From contig JARLJG010000010.1 in NCBI GenBank assembly GCA_031291325.1, positions 62,001 through 126,000 of the forward strand: a stretch of DNA of 64,000 bases, written 5' to 3'. This DNA is from Burkholderiaceae bacterium. GTDB lineage: Bacteria; Pseudomonadota; Gammaproteobacteria; Burkholderiales; Burkholderiaceae_D. How positions within the stretch are numbered: the first letter of the stretch is position 1; every line of letters starts with the position of its first letter. Under the pieces are notes generated by a model. The model was not told the DNA's origin, ran no database searches, and worked only from the letters and a program-made list of their open reading frames with translations. The translations under genes were made by a program, and so were the position numbers. This document shows, piece after piece, positions 8,701 to 17,983 of this stretch.

Positions 8701-10134
8701 CTAGTTCGCCGGTTTAAGCATATCGATATCGAACATCTGGAAATTCTTGCGCCCCGCTTGTTTTGCGAAATACATTGCCGCATCGGCGCGACTGATCAGG
8801 ATTGCGACTTCGTTGCCGTCCTTCGGGAAAATACTGACGCCGATGCTAGGCGTGGCCAGCAATGGATGACCGTCGATCAGGTAGGGTTGCACCAACGCAT
8901 CCAGCAGTTTTTGCGCGATCTCGCTGGCGGCTTCGGCCGAATGCATATCGGGCAAGACCAGCACGAATTCGTCGCCGCCAACCCGCGCAACCGTGTCGGC
9001 CTCGCGCACCAATTCGCGCAAACGGCCCGCCACCGCATGCAAAAGCAAGTCGCCGATGTGATGTCCGAGCGTGTCGTTGACCAACTTGAAACGATCGAGG
9101 TCGACGAACAATACGGCCACCATCAATTGCTGGCGTTTGGCGCGCACCAACGCTTGCTCCAGCCGGTCCTCCAGCAAGCGCCGATTGGGCAAGCCGCTCA
9201 AGGCGTCGTGTTGGGCCAGATGCCGCACTTGCTCTTCGGCCAGCCGCCGCTCGTGGATTTCCTGTTGCAGGCGGGCATTGGCGGTGGCCAGCTCGGCGGT
9301 GCGCTCCAGGACCCGCAATTCCAGTGTGTCGCGCGCCCTCAACAAGGCCTCCTGGGTGTTCCTGCGTTCGGTGATATCTTCGGCCAGCCAGACCGAACCT
9401 TTGCCGGGATCGCCTTTTTCGACCAGGTTGCCGTTCAGATGGCACCAAAAGAGGGTGCCGTCCTTCTTGCGCATCATCAAGTCGGCGGAATGCGTGCCCT
9501 CGCGAATCAAGCCGAGAAATCCATGCATGCCGCTCTGAAAGTCTTCTTCGCTCGGATACAGCACCGCCGACGAGACGCCGTTCAATTCGCCGGCATCGTA
9601 ACCGAATAATTGTTCCAGTCGGCGATTGCAGCGCAAGATATCGCGGCCCTTCAGGAATGCGATGGCAATCAGCGCGTTGTCCAGAATCGCCTGTTGCTCC
9701 AGCAGCAGTTGTTTGAGTGCTTCATCCGCCAATTTGCGCGTCGTGATGTCTTCGGTAATGAAAATCGACCCCTTGCTATGGTCGCCCGGATCGATCGCGT
9801 TGGCCAGCATCCGACACCAGAACAGCGTGCCATCGCGCTTCATCAACTGCAATTCGGTGTCCATCCGCTTGCCCTCGCTCAGGAGCGGCGTCGCGATCCG
9901 ACCCAGTGCGGCGTAGGCTTCGGCGGACGGATAGACGATCTGGGTCGGTTGCCCGACCAATTCATTGCGCGGCCAGCCGAACATCTCGCTGAAACGTTCA
10001 TTGCAATGCAAAAAGGTGCGATTGCGCGTAAAGGTGATGCCCAGCGACGCGTTATCGAGAATCGCCTGGTACTCAAGCAAGGTTTGACGAAGTTCGCCTT
10101 CGTTGCCCTCTAGGACATTTTTCGCGTTGCTCAT
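8701..10134 (-). CDS. PAS-PAS-GGDEF diguanylate cyclase
   Basis: Predicted to make the second messenger c-di-GMP from two GTP. There are no membrane segments, so it is probably cytoplasmic. Two PAS domains occupy about residues 20-135 and 145-255, each ending in a PAC-like 'DITxRK/R' segment. A heptad-rich linker (260-305) joins them to a GGDEF domain. The active-site motif is intact (GGDEF at 386-390), and an inhibitory I-site RxxD (READ at 377-380) sits the standard five residues before it, so product feedback is likely. No EAL domain. The PAS ligand is not predictable. Confidence 0.93.
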   Translation of the reverse strand: MSNAKNVLEGNEGELRQTLLEYQAILDNASLGITFTRNRTFLHCNERFSEMFGWPRNELVGQPTQIVYPSAEAYAALGRIATPLLSEGKRMDTELQLMKRDGTLFWCRMLANAIDPGDHSKGSIFITEDITTRKLADEALKQLLLEQQAILDNALIAIAFLKGRDILRCNRRLEQLFGYDAGELNGVSSAVLYPSEEDFQSGMHGFLGLIREGTHSADLMMRKKDGTLFWCHLNGNLVEKGDPGKGSVWLAEDITERRNTQEALLRARDTLELRVLERTAELATANARLQQEIHERRLAEEQVRHLAQHDALSGLPNRRLLEDRLEQALVRAKRQQLMVAVLFVDLDRFKLVNDTLGHHIGDLLLHAVAGRLRELVREADTVARVGGDEFVLVLPDMHSAEAASEIAQKLLDALVQPYLIDGHPLLATPSIGVSIFPKDGNEVAILISRADAAMYFAKQAGRKNFQMFDIDMLKPAN

Positions 10135-10435
10135 GGCGGATTCTTACGTTCCTTTCCGATTGGCGACGATGTTTCGGACTTCGATTGCGGCGCAGCGGAC
10201 AAGCGAAAGACGGTACATGGTGAAATCGACCGCTATGCCGTCGAGCAATCTTGTTCAAATTAATTCTATCGTACTCTTGCCGCAGGACACTATCAAAATA
10301 TTTTCCCGACGGCAGTTGCCGATCCCGCAAGAACATCGAGGGGTGCGCTAAGGTAAAATGGCCTCATAGACCGCCTGCGCCGCCATTTCGCCAGATCTGC
10401 TCCCATCCGGTTGATTTTTTAGATAGGTTTTTAGC
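10135..10435. other. Divergent intergenic region between GGDEF gene and COG2509 gene
   Basis: About 300 bases without a gene. The middle (10250-10320) is AT-rich. Near 10351 is GGTAAAATGG, whose TAAAAT (10354-10359) resembles a -10 element of the type often seen in Burkholderiales, but no matching -35 is visible. Promoters for both divergent genes are expected here. I see no operator or RNA structure I can support. Confidence 0.35.
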
Positions 10436-12058
10436 ATGTTGCGATTGACTGAAGTACAACTTCCGCTGGATCACCCGGAATCCGCGATTCGGGCGGCTAT
10501 CCTTGCGCGCCTGGCTATTGCGGACGACGATCTGATCGATTTTTCGATATTCAAGCGCAGCTACGATGCGCGCAAGAAAACCGCGATCAGCCTGATTTAT
10601 ACGCTCGACATCGAAGTCAACAACGAAGCCCAAGTATTGAAGCGCCTGCAGGGCAACCGCCACGTCGGGCCGACTCCCGACACCAGCTATCATTTTGTCG
10701 CGCAGGCGCCGCAAGGTTTGGCGATGCGCCCAGTGGTGATCGGCAGCGGCCCGTGCGGCATTTTCGCCGGCCTGATCCTGGCGCAGATGGGTTTTCGCCC
10801 GATTATCCTGGAGCGCGGCAAGTCGGTGCGCGAACGCACCAAGGATACCTTCGGCCTGTGGCGCAAGCGCGAGCTGCATCCCGAATCGAACGTGCAGTTC
10901 GGCGAAGGCGGCGCCGGCACCTTTTCCGACGGCAAGCTGTATACGCAGATCAAGGACCCGAAACACTACAGCCGCAAGGTCTTGACCGAATTCGTCAAGG
11001 CCGATGCGCCGCCCGAAATTTTGTACGTCAGCAAACCGCATATCGGCACCTTCCGGCTGGTCAAGATGGTGGAATTGATGCGCGCTTCCATAGAAGAACT
11101 GGGCGGCGAATTCCGCTTCGAGAGCAAGGTCGACAATCTCGACATCGAGAACGGCCAGGTGCGCGGCGTGACCCTGGCCAGCGGCGAACAGATCGTCAGC
11201 GACCACGTGGTGCTGGCGGTCGGCCACAGCGCGCGCGACACCTTCCAGATGTTGCACGACAATGGCGTGTATATCGAAGCCAAACCGTTTTCGATCGGCT
11301 TTCGCGTCGAGCATCCGCAATCGATCATTGACCGTTGCCGCTTCGGGCCGAACGCCGGCAATCCGATTCTGGGCGCAGCCGATTACAAGCTGGTGCACCA
11401 CGCCAGCAATGGGCGCTCGGTGTACAGCTTTTGCATGTGTCCCGGTGGCACGGTGGTGGCGGCGACGTCGGAGCCGGGGCGCGTGGTCACCAACGGCATG
11501 AGCCAGTATTCGCGCAACGAGCGCAATGCCAACGCCGCAATCGTGGTCGGCATCACGCCCGCAGACTATCCCGGCGATCCGCTGGCCGGCATCGCCTTCC
11601 AGCGGCAGTGGGAGTCGCGCGCCTACGAACTGGGCGGCGGCAACTACGACGCCCCCGGCCAACTGGTCGGCGACTTCATCAAAGGGCAGCCGTCGACCGA
11701 GTTCGGTTCGGTGACGCCATCGTACAAACCGGGCGTGCATCTGGGCGACCTCGCCAGCGCCTTGCCGCCATACGCAATCGAAGCGATCCGCGAAGCCTTG
11801 CCGGAATTCGACAAGCAAATCAAGGGCTTCGCGATGCGCGACGCGGTCTTGACCGGCGTCGAAACACGCACCTCGTCGCCGATCCGCATCAAGCGCAACG
11901 ACGGCGACTTGCAAAGCCTGAACACGCGCGGCCTGTATCCAGCGGGCGAGGGCGCGGGCTATGCCGGCGGCATCATGTCGGCAGCGATAGACGGCATCCG
12001 CGTGGCTGAGGCGCTGGCGTTGGACGTGTTGGCTGGCTTGAAAGCGGCGCAGAAATAA
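10436..12058 (+). CDS. COG2509-type NAD(P)/FAD-dependent dehydrogenase (uncharacterised)
   Basis: A 540-residue flavoprotein of the uncharacterised COG2509 family. An N-terminal region of about 95 residues precedes the FAD dinucleotide fold, whose GxGxxG reads GSGPCG at 103-108. The stretch 'NVQFGEGGAGTFSDGKLYT' and the C-terminal 'LYPAGEGAGYAGGIMSAA' FAD-contact block are characteristic. Substrate is unknown; some relatives have been linked to redox or carotenoid-like chemistry, but I cannot assign one here. The start is supported by a weak AGG. It is followed 24 bases later by an O-methyltransferase, probably in the same transcript. Confidence 0.85.
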   Translation: MLRLTEVQLPLDHPESAIRAAILARLAIADDDLIDFSIFKRSYDARKKTAISLIYTLDIEVNNEAQVLKRLQGNRHVGPTPDTSYHFVAQAPQGLAMRPVVIGSGPCGIFAGLILAQMGFRPIILERGKSVRERTKDTFGLWRKRELHPESNVQFGEGGAGTFSDGKLYTQIKDPKHYSRKVLTEFVKADAPPEILYVSKPHIGTFRLVKMVELMRASIEELGGEFRFESKVDNLDIENGQVRGVTLASGEQIVSDHVVLAVGHSARDTFQMLHDNGVYIEAKPFSIGFRVEHPQSIIDRCRFGPNAGNPILGAADYKLVHHASNGRSVYSFCMCPGGTVVAATSEPGRVVTNGMSQYSRNERNANAAIVVGITPADYPGDPLAGIAFQRQWESRAYELGGGNYDAPGQLVGDFIKGQPSTEFGSVTPSYKPGVHLGDLASALPPYAIEAIREALPEFDKQIKGFAMRDAVLTGVETRTSSPIRIKRNDGDLQSLNTRGLYPAGEGAGYAGGIMSAAIDGIRVAEALALDVLAGLKAAQK

Positions 12059-12082
12059 AGCGGCATTTTATATGGAACATCC

Positions 12083-12757
12083 ATGACCAACCGTACCTTG
12101 AACATAGACGACCATCTATATCAATACATATTGGATGTCTCCCTGCGCGAACACCCGGTGCTGGCCGAATTGCGCGATGCAACGCGCAGCCAGCCGCGCG
12201 CCGGCATGCAGATATCGCCGGAGCAGGGCCAGTTCATGGCTATGCTAATCAAGCTGATCGGCGCGCGCCAGACGCTGGAAATCGGCGTCTTCACCGGCTA
12301 CAGTGCGTTGGCCACTGCGCTGGCCTTGCCGCCGGATGGTCGCATTATCGCCTGCGACATCAATGCAGAATTCACCGACATCGGCCGCCGCCATTGGGAA
12401 AAAGCCGGCGTCGCCGACAAGATCGACTTGCGCCTGGCGCCCGCCATCGACACGCTGGATAAATTAATCGACGAAGGCCGCAGCGGCAGCTTCGACTTCG
12501 CCTTCATCGATGCCGACAAGACCAATTACGATAATTATTACGAGCGTTGCCTGCAATTGCTGCGCGTCGGCGGCTTGATTGCCATCGACAACGTGCTATG
12601 GGACGGCGAGGTCGCGCGTCCGGCACAGGATGCGGATACGGCGGCGTTGCAGGCTTTGAATATCAAGCTGCATGCGGATGAGCGGGTGGATTTGTCGCTG
12701 TTGACGATTGCGGATGGGTTGACGTTGGCGCGGAAGCGGCGAGGGTTTGATTCGTAG
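12083..12757 (+). CDS. Class I SAM-dependent O-methyltransferase (caffeoyl-CoA OMT-like)
   Basis: The 224-residue protein matches the Methyltransf_3 (CCoAOMT/COMT-like) family. The SAM-binding motif I reads EIGVFTGYSA near residue 72, the acidic end of strand 2 is 'IIACDIN', and the metal/catalytic segment 'FIDADKTNYDNYYE' is followed by 'GGLIAIDNVLWDGEV', which supplies the second metal ligand. It probably transfers a methyl group to a catechol-like hydroxyl in a divalent-metal-dependent way; the natural substrate is unknown. Spacing from the flavoprotein upstream suggests cotranscription. Confidence 0.9.
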   Translation: MTNRTLNIDDHLYQYILDVSLREHPVLAELRDATRSQPRAGMQISPEQGQFMAMLIKLIGARQTLEIGVFTGYSALATALALPPDGRIIACDINAEFTDIGRRHWEKAGVADKIDLRLAPAIDTLDKLIDEGRSGSFDFAFIDADKTNYDNYYERCLQLLRVGGLIAIDNVLWDGEVARPAQDADTAALQALNIKLHADERVDLSLLTIADGLTLARKRRGFDS

Positions 12758-12813
12758 GCTGCGATGCAATCACGGCCAGCCTACCCGACCAACACGGCCA
12801 TCAACGTATGGAA

Positions 12814-13830
12814 TTAGGATACGTGCATGATGCTTCGATGTAGCTTTCCTTCGACGCATTCAATTCGACGCCAACTGCTGTTGTCATTCAGTGTAATCCA
12901 TCTCCGCTCTTCGTTGCGGTAGAACCAGTCCTTATCATGTTGGTAAAACACTTGCTGGTTCTTGCTTTCGAGGATATTTAGTATCTCGTTGCCATGTGCG
13001 CGGATTTCGTCGAAATCCGTGGTGGCTTTTTGCCCCATTTCGCTATACAACCGATTGAGTTCCAACAGCAAGGCGTTGACTGGGGCAGAAAGTGTGGCCG
13101 CGTTTAGACCGATTTTTTTTGCTTCGTTAAGCAAGATTGGATAGCTGTGAGATGGGTACTTTGAATTCAGGGTGGCCGCGATTTCGCGCGCCTTCGCCTC
13201 GTCCGGGATGTGATATGCCAAGAGTTCGCGGCAAAGCATAATGGAAAGAGATTCCGCCCGGTCGATCGCGCCAATGACCAGAGGGTGCACATACGCGAAT
13301 AGGTTCTTGTATGGGTTCTCAGTCGAGTCGCCTTGTTCTGCGCGCCACAATTTTATGACGCGGTTTAACTCGTTAAGACTTACGCTGACGCGATCGTTGT
13401 CGCGATCAACTGGTGACAGCGCGTGGTTCAACGACGTGTCTACCGCCGTCAAGAAGGCTGTTGGCCCCATTAAAATCTGATTGGCGCCGAGAGTGATCAT
13501 CGTTGCTGCGGATGCGCACTCAAGAGGAACCAACGCGATAAGGTATTTGCAGTGTTGTCGCAACAGGTTGACTATGCGTAGCGCAACTTGCCCACTGCCT
13601 CCGTCGGATTTAATGAACAGATAAATAGTCTCGTGCGTGCCGAGTCGTTCTAGAATTTCGTTCAATGCAATGACATCGTTCGAGCAAACCGAACCGCGCG
13701 GGTTGTTCCAGTAGGTGATTAAGGGGCCACCTAGGATGGCTTCCACTTGTTCGATGACGGCCTGTGTCTTGGCGAAGAGGACCGGTGGCTGCTTGATTTT
13801 CGGTTTGCTGTCTTTATCCGATGAAGTCAT
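12814..13830 (-). CDS. SDH-family Clp/SppA-fold serine protease (orphan)
   Basis: A 338-residue protein whose first half looks like the SDH (serine dehydrogenase proteinase) / ClpP-SppA fold. The oxyanion-loop glycines are in 'SDGGSG' (G77, G78). The nucleophile is probably Ser107 in 'CASAATMITLGANQILMGPTA', followed by the typical 'DTSL' turn. No signal peptide or membrane segment is visible, so it is probably cytoplasmic. The C-terminal third (about 260-338, ending in a Trp/Arg-rich tail) has no domain I recognise. Codon use looks less GC-biased than its neighbours, it stands alone between unrelated genes, and an inverted-repeat element lies just upstream, all consistent with acquisition by transfer. 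Confidence 0.75.
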   Translation of the reverse strand: MTSSDKDSKPKIKQPPVLFAKTQAVIEQVEAILGGPLITYWNNPRGSVCSNDVIALNEILERLGTHETIYLFIKSDGGSGQVALRIVNLLRQHCKYLIALVPLECASAATMITLGANQILMGPTAFLTAVDTSLNHALSPVDRDNDRVSVSLNELNRVIKLWRAEQGDSTENPYKNLFAYVHPLVIGAIDRAESLSIMLCRELLAYHIPDEAKAREIAATLNSKYPSHSYPILLNEAKKIGLNAATLSAPVNALLLELNRLYSEMGQKATTDFDEIRAHGNEILNILESKNQQVFYQHDKDWFYRNEERRWITLNDNSSWRRIECVEGKLHRSIMHVS

Positions 13831-13943
13831 GACTGAGATATAAGAACAAGCCGCCTTCGCGGCCGCTATTCAAAGTGGTAATGGTTGAAAGAATATTACC
13901 ACAGCATCGTTGCCACGTTTTCGCAGTGCGGCGCTTTAGCCGA

Positions 13944-14056
13944 GTAGGGTGGACAGATTTTCTGCCCACGCGGATTGCCTTCAACCGTTCATGGAATATT
14001 TTTCCACCATCACTTGCACATTGTACCGCGTGGGCACAAAGGCGTGCCCACCCTAC
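13944..14056. repeat. MITE-like element with about 30-bp inverted ends
   Basis: The left end (13944-13973, beginning GTAGGGTGG and ending GCCCACGCGG) and the right end (14026-14056, CCGCGTGGGCAC...CCCACCCTAC) are imperfect reverse complements with several differences in the middle. About 50 bases lie between them. There is no coding capacity. Elements with 'GTAGGGTGGGCACG' ends are scattered between genes of many proteobacteria. It separates the orphan protease from icmF. Confidence 0.65.
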
Positions 14057-14091
14057 GAATGACAAAGGGTTTGGCTACTGGTGGTGGTAAA

Positions 14092-17000
14092 TCACATATT
14101 CCGCCGATACTGCCCCCCCACCGCAAACAACGCATCGGTAATCTGCCCCAACGAACAAACCCGCACCGCATCCATCAATTTGGCAAACACGTTTTCATCG
14201 TGGATTACCGCTTGCTGTAGCGCCGCCAGCATCTGCGGCGCTTCCGCCGCGTGGCGCTGGTGGAAATCCGCCAAGCGCGTCAATTGCGATTGCTTTTCTT
14301 CGTCGGTCGAGCGCGCCAACTCGATCTGCTGCACGGTGCCGCTGTTCTTCGGGTTGCGGAAGGTGTTGACGCCGATAATCGGCAGCGTGCCGTCATGCTT
14401 CTGGTGCTCGTACAGCATCGACTCTTCCTGGATCTTGCCGCGCTGGTAGCCGGTTTCCATCGCGCCCAGCACGCCCCCGCGCTCGGCAATGCGCTCGAAT
14501 TCCTGCAGTACCGCTTCTTCCACCATGTCGGTCAACTCTTCCAGGATGAAGCTGCCCTGGTTCGGGTTTTCATTCTTCGCCAGACCCCATTCGCGGTTGA
14601 TGATTAACTGAATCGCCAGCGCGCGCCGCACCGATTCATCGGTCGGCGTGGTGATCGCTTCGTCGTAGGCGTTGGTGTGCAGCGAATTGCAGTTGTCGTA
14701 GATCGCGATCAATGCCTGCAGCGTGGTGCGGATATCGTTGAAGTCGATTTCCTGCGCATGCAGCGAGCGGCCCGAAGTCTGGATGTGGTATTTCAGCTTT
14801 TGCGCGCGTTCGTTCGCGCCGTATTTCTCGCGCATCGCCACTGCCCAGATGCGCCGCGCAACGCGGCCCAGCACCGTGTATTCCGGATCCATGCCGTTGG
14901 AGAAGAAGAACGACAGATTCGGCGCGAAGTCGTCGATATGCATGCCGCGCGCCAGATACGCTTCGACAAAGGTGAAGCCGTTCGACAGCGTGAAGGCCAG
15001 TTGCGAAATCGGATTCGCGCCGGCTTCGGCGATGTGATAGCCGGAAATCGATACCGAATAGAAGTTGCGCACTTGATGGTGGACGAAATATTCCTGGATG
15101 TCGCCCATCACCTTCAACGAGAACTCGGTCGAGAAGATGCAGGTATTTTGCCCCTGATCTTCTTTCAGGATGTCGGCTTGCACCGTGCCGCGCACGTTTT
15201 GCAAGACCCAGGCCTTGATCTTGGCGGCTTCGTCGTCGGTCGGTTCGCGCTGGTTGTCGGTCTTGAATTTGCCCAATTGCTGATCGATGGCGGTATTCAT
15301 GAACATCGCCAAGATGGTCGGCGCGGGGCCGTTGATGGTCATCGATACCGAGGTGGTCGGGTCGCACAGCTGGAAGCCGTCGTACAACACCTTCATGTCG
15401 TCCAATGTCGCCACCGAGACGCCGGAATTGCCGATCTTGCCGTAGATATCGGGCCGAATCGCCGGGTCGGCGCCGTATAGCGTGACTGAATCGAAGGCGG
15501 TCGACAGCCGTTTTGCATCCATGCCTTCGGACACCAGCTTGAAGCGGCGATTGGTGCGGAACGGGTCGCCTTCGCCGGCAAACATGCGGGTCGGGTCTTC
15601 GTTTTCGCGCTTGAAGGCGAATACGCCGGCGGTGTAGGGGAAGGAGCCGGGCACGTTTTCCAGCATCAGCCAGCGCAACACTTCGCCATGTTCCTCGAAG
15701 CGCGGCAATGCGACCTTGCGGATTTTGGTGCCGGACAAGGTGGTCGCCACCAATTGCGTGCGGATTTCCTTGTCGCGGATTTTGACGATGTATTCGTCGC
15801 CGGCATAGGCCTTTTGCATATCCGGCCACATCGCCAGCAGCTTCTTCGCGCCGCCGTCGAGCTTGGCGTCGCGCTCGTGGATCAATTCGTCGAGGTCGGT
15901 GCTCTTGCCGGCAGCGGCCAGCATGCGCTGCGATTCCTGCAATTGTTGGCGTTCGCGCGCCAGCTTGACTTGCTTGCGGGTGAACTTGTGATAACCGCGC
16001 ACGGTATCGGCGATTTCCGCCAGATAGCGGCTGCGGGCCGGCGGCACGATCGCGTTCTTGCCGGAGGAATAACGCACGTCCACTTTGGCCAGCTTGCCAT
16101 CTTTCAGCGGCAATCCGAATTCGCCCAGTTTCGGCAGCAAGCCTTGATACAAGGCTGTGACGCCATCGTCGTTGAAGCGCGAGGCTTGCGTGCCGAAGAC
16201 CGGCATTTCTTCGGGGCGCTTGTTGAACAATTCGCGGTTGCGCTGATATTGCTTGGCGACATCGCGCAGCGCGTCGTGCGAACCTTTGCGGTCGAATTTA
16301 TTGATCGCCACGAAATCGGCAAAGTCGAGCATGTCGATCTTTTCCAGTTGCGAGGCCGCGCCGAATTCCGGCGTCATCACGTACATGCTGAGGTTGACCA
16401 GCGGGACGATGGCGGCGTCGCCCTGGCCGATGCCGGAAGTCTCGACCACGATCAAGTCGAAACCGGCGACCTTGCAGGCGGCGATCACGTCTGGCAGCGC
16501 TTGCGAGATTTCGGAGCCGGCTTCGCGCGTGGCCAGCGAGCGCATGAACACACGCGACTGGCCGTTCCACGGCCCGATTGCATTCATGCGGATGCGGTCG
16601 CCCAACAGCGCGCCGCCGGATTTGCGGCGCGACGGGTCGATTGAAATGACCGCGATATTCAAGGAATCGCCCTGGTCGAGGCGGATGCGGCGGATCAATT
16701 CGTCGGTCAGCGACGACTTGCCGGCGCCGCCGGTGCCGGTGATGCCCAGCGTCGGCACCTTGATCGATTTGGCGGCTTGATGCAGCGCCTCTTTCAGCCC
16801 CGCCGCAGCCTTGTCGTTTTCCAGCGCGGTAATCAATTGCGCCAGCGCGCGGTAGCGGACATCGGCGTCGCCTTCGGTCAAGGCCATCAATGCGGTCGGC
16901 GCGAATTGCGAAAGATCGATGTCGCAAGCCTGGATCATCGACAGGATCATGCCGGCCAGTCCCATGCGCTGGCCGTCTTCCGGGCTGAATATGCGGGTTA

Positions 17001-17370
17001 CGCCATACGCGTGCAGATCGGCGATTTCAGCCGGCACGATCACGCCGCCGCCGCCGCCGAATACCTTGATATGCGCGCCGCCGCGTTGTTTCAGCAAGTC
17101 GATCATGTATTTCAGATATTCGACGTGCCCGCCCTGGTAGCTCGACAGCGCAATGCCTTGCGCATCTTCCTGCAAGGCGGCGGTGACGATGTCGTCGACC
17201 GAGCGGTTATGCCCGAGATGGATGACTTCGGCGCCATTGGCCATCAGGATGCGGCGCATGATGTTGATCGAGGCGTCGTGACCGTCGAAGAGCGAGGCTG
17301 CCGTTACAAAGCGCACTTTGTTGGCGGGTTTGTATTCGGTCAGATTTTGGGCGATGGATAGGTCGGTCAT
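14092..17370 (-). CDS. icmF: Fused isobutyryl-CoA mutase IcmF
   Basis: IcmF interconverts isobutyryl-CoA and n-butyryl-CoA using adenosylcobalamin and carries its own GTPase chaperone. Domains in order: B12-binding domain (about 15-145, with DGHD at 29-32 supplying the lower-axial His31), MeaB-like G domain (Walker [10 protein letters not shown] at 211-219, '[11 protein letters not shown]' switch), linker, and the substrate-binding TIM-barrel mutase domain from about 530 to the end, including '[19 protein letters not shown]'. The start is the ATG at 17370 because GAGGAAG precedes it by a few bases; a TTG four codons upstream is less likely. It lies alone, with an operator-like palindrome upstream. 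Confidence 0.96.
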   Translation of the reverse strand: MTDLSIAQNLTEYKPANKVRFVTAASLFDGHDASINIMRRILMANGAEVIHLGHNRSVDDIVTAALQEDAQGIALSSYQGGHVEYLKYMIDLLKQRGGAHIKVFGGGGGVIVPAEIADLHAYGVTRIFSPEDGQRMGLAGMILSMIQACDIDLSQFAPTALMALTEGDADVRYRALAQLITALENDKAAAGLKEALHQAAKSIKVPTLGITGTGGAGKSSLTDELIRRIRLDQGDSLNIAVISIDPSRRKSGGALLGDRIRMNAIGPWNGQSRVFMRSLATREAGSEISQALPDVIAACKVAGFDLIVVETSGIGQGDAAIVPLVNLSMYVMTPEFGAASQLEKIDMLDFADFVAINKFDRKGSHDALRDVAKQYQRNRELFNKRPEEMPVFGTQASRFNDDGVTALYQGLLPKLGEFGLPLKDGKLAKVDVRYSSGKNAIVPPARSRYLAEIADTVRGYHKFTRKQVKLARERQQLQESQRMLAAAGKSTDLDELIHERDAKLDGGAKKLLAMWPDMQKAYAGDEYIVKIRDKEIRTQLVATTLSGTKIRKVALPRFEEHGEVLRWLMLENVPGSFPYTAGVFAFKRENEDPTRMFAGEGDPFRTNRRFKLVSEGMDAKRLSTAFDSVTLYGADPAIRPDIYGKIGNSGVSVATLDDMKVLYDGFQLCDPTTSVSMTINGPAPTILAMFMNTAIDQQLGKFKTDNQREPTDDEAAKIKAWVLQNVRGTVQADILKEDQGQNTCIFSTEFSLKVMGDIQEYFVHHQVRNFYSVSISGYHIAEAGANPISQLAFTLSNGFTFVEAYLARGMHIDDFAPNLSFFFSNGMDPEYTVLGRVARRIWAVAMREKYGANERAQKLKYHIQTSGRSLHAQEIDFNDIRTTLQALIAIYDNCNSLHTNAYDEAITTPTDESVRRALAIQLIINREWGLAKNENPNQGSFILEELTDMVEEAVLQEFERIAERGGVLGAMETGYQRGKIQEESMLYEHQKHDGTLPIIGVNTFRNPKNSGTVQQIELARSTDEEKQSQLTRLADFHQRHAAEAPQMLAALQQAVIHDENVFAKLMDAVRVCSLGQITDALFAVGGQYRRNM

Positions 17371-17983
17371 GGTCTTCCTCAAATCGGTGCGCTGTGAACG
17401 GGCAGAAAACGGGTAAAAAACCGCGAGGCTGTAACGGTATATTACGTTAACGTAAACGTCAAGCGACAGCGCAATCGAAATGACCTCGATCTACTTGCGG
17501 GCGCTCGATTCCATTATCCTCTTCCTTGATTTTTTTTGGGCGACAGCATGCCTGTCTGGTGGCGATGCGGGGGCGGTGTCGTGGGGTGTTGTGGAACTGC
17601 AACTTTGGATATGGGCGCGGACTCAGGCTGCCGCGTTTCTCCATCGATGTTGTCGATTGTTGACTTGCTGGCAAAATGTGATCTGCTTCGCAAGTTCGCT
17701 ACCCACGAAATGCCGAAGGTCAGCGTGGATGCAGCGACACAATGCCTTCCAGTCTGGATAACTAGCGTGGCATTCCCTGCACGGGCCGAACTACGTCATT
17801 TCTTCTTTGCGTAACGAACTTGCGGAGCAGGACGGAATCCGCTGCTGCGAGATGACATCTAAACCAGCGCAATCATATGCGGACGCGCATAAAAAAGCTG
17901 TCGATCTTTGCCTGTTATTTGTAAAAGAAGTGTAAGGATGTAACCATCCATTTCTTATAGCACCCCTTTTCCAGAACGCTACA
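17371..17983. other. Long intergenic region between icmF and batD
   Basis: About 610 bases without a credible gene. Short frames here lack ribosome sites and coding character. The icmF-proximal end contains the palindrome at 17442-17455. A TTGACG on the minus strand (17457-17462) could be the -35 element of icmF. I looked for a cobalamin riboswitch (conserved GCCACTG box) because icmF is B12-dependent and did not see one. Confidence 0.5.
17442..17455. promoter_or_regulatory. Palindromic operator upstream of icmF
   Basis: TTACGTTAACGTAA is a perfect 14-base palindrome about 70-85 bases upstream of the icmF start codon. On the minus strand TTGACG lies just in front of it, so a regulator bound here would cover the presumed core promoter. 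The sequence resembles the ACGT-containing operators described for MerR-family LiuR regulators of branched-chain amino-acid catabolism, a sensible theme for isobutyryl-CoA metabolism. The regulator itself is not in this window; its identity is inference. Confidence 0.5.

Noticed and set aside
17480-17814. Short plus-strand frames in the icmF-batD gap
   Set aside because: Cys/Trp-rich composition without coding bias, no ribosome site, and overlapping each other in different frames.
17371-17983. Cobalamin riboswitch upstream of icmF
   Set aside because: Expected because IcmF needs B12, but no B12-box or characteristic stems were found by eye.
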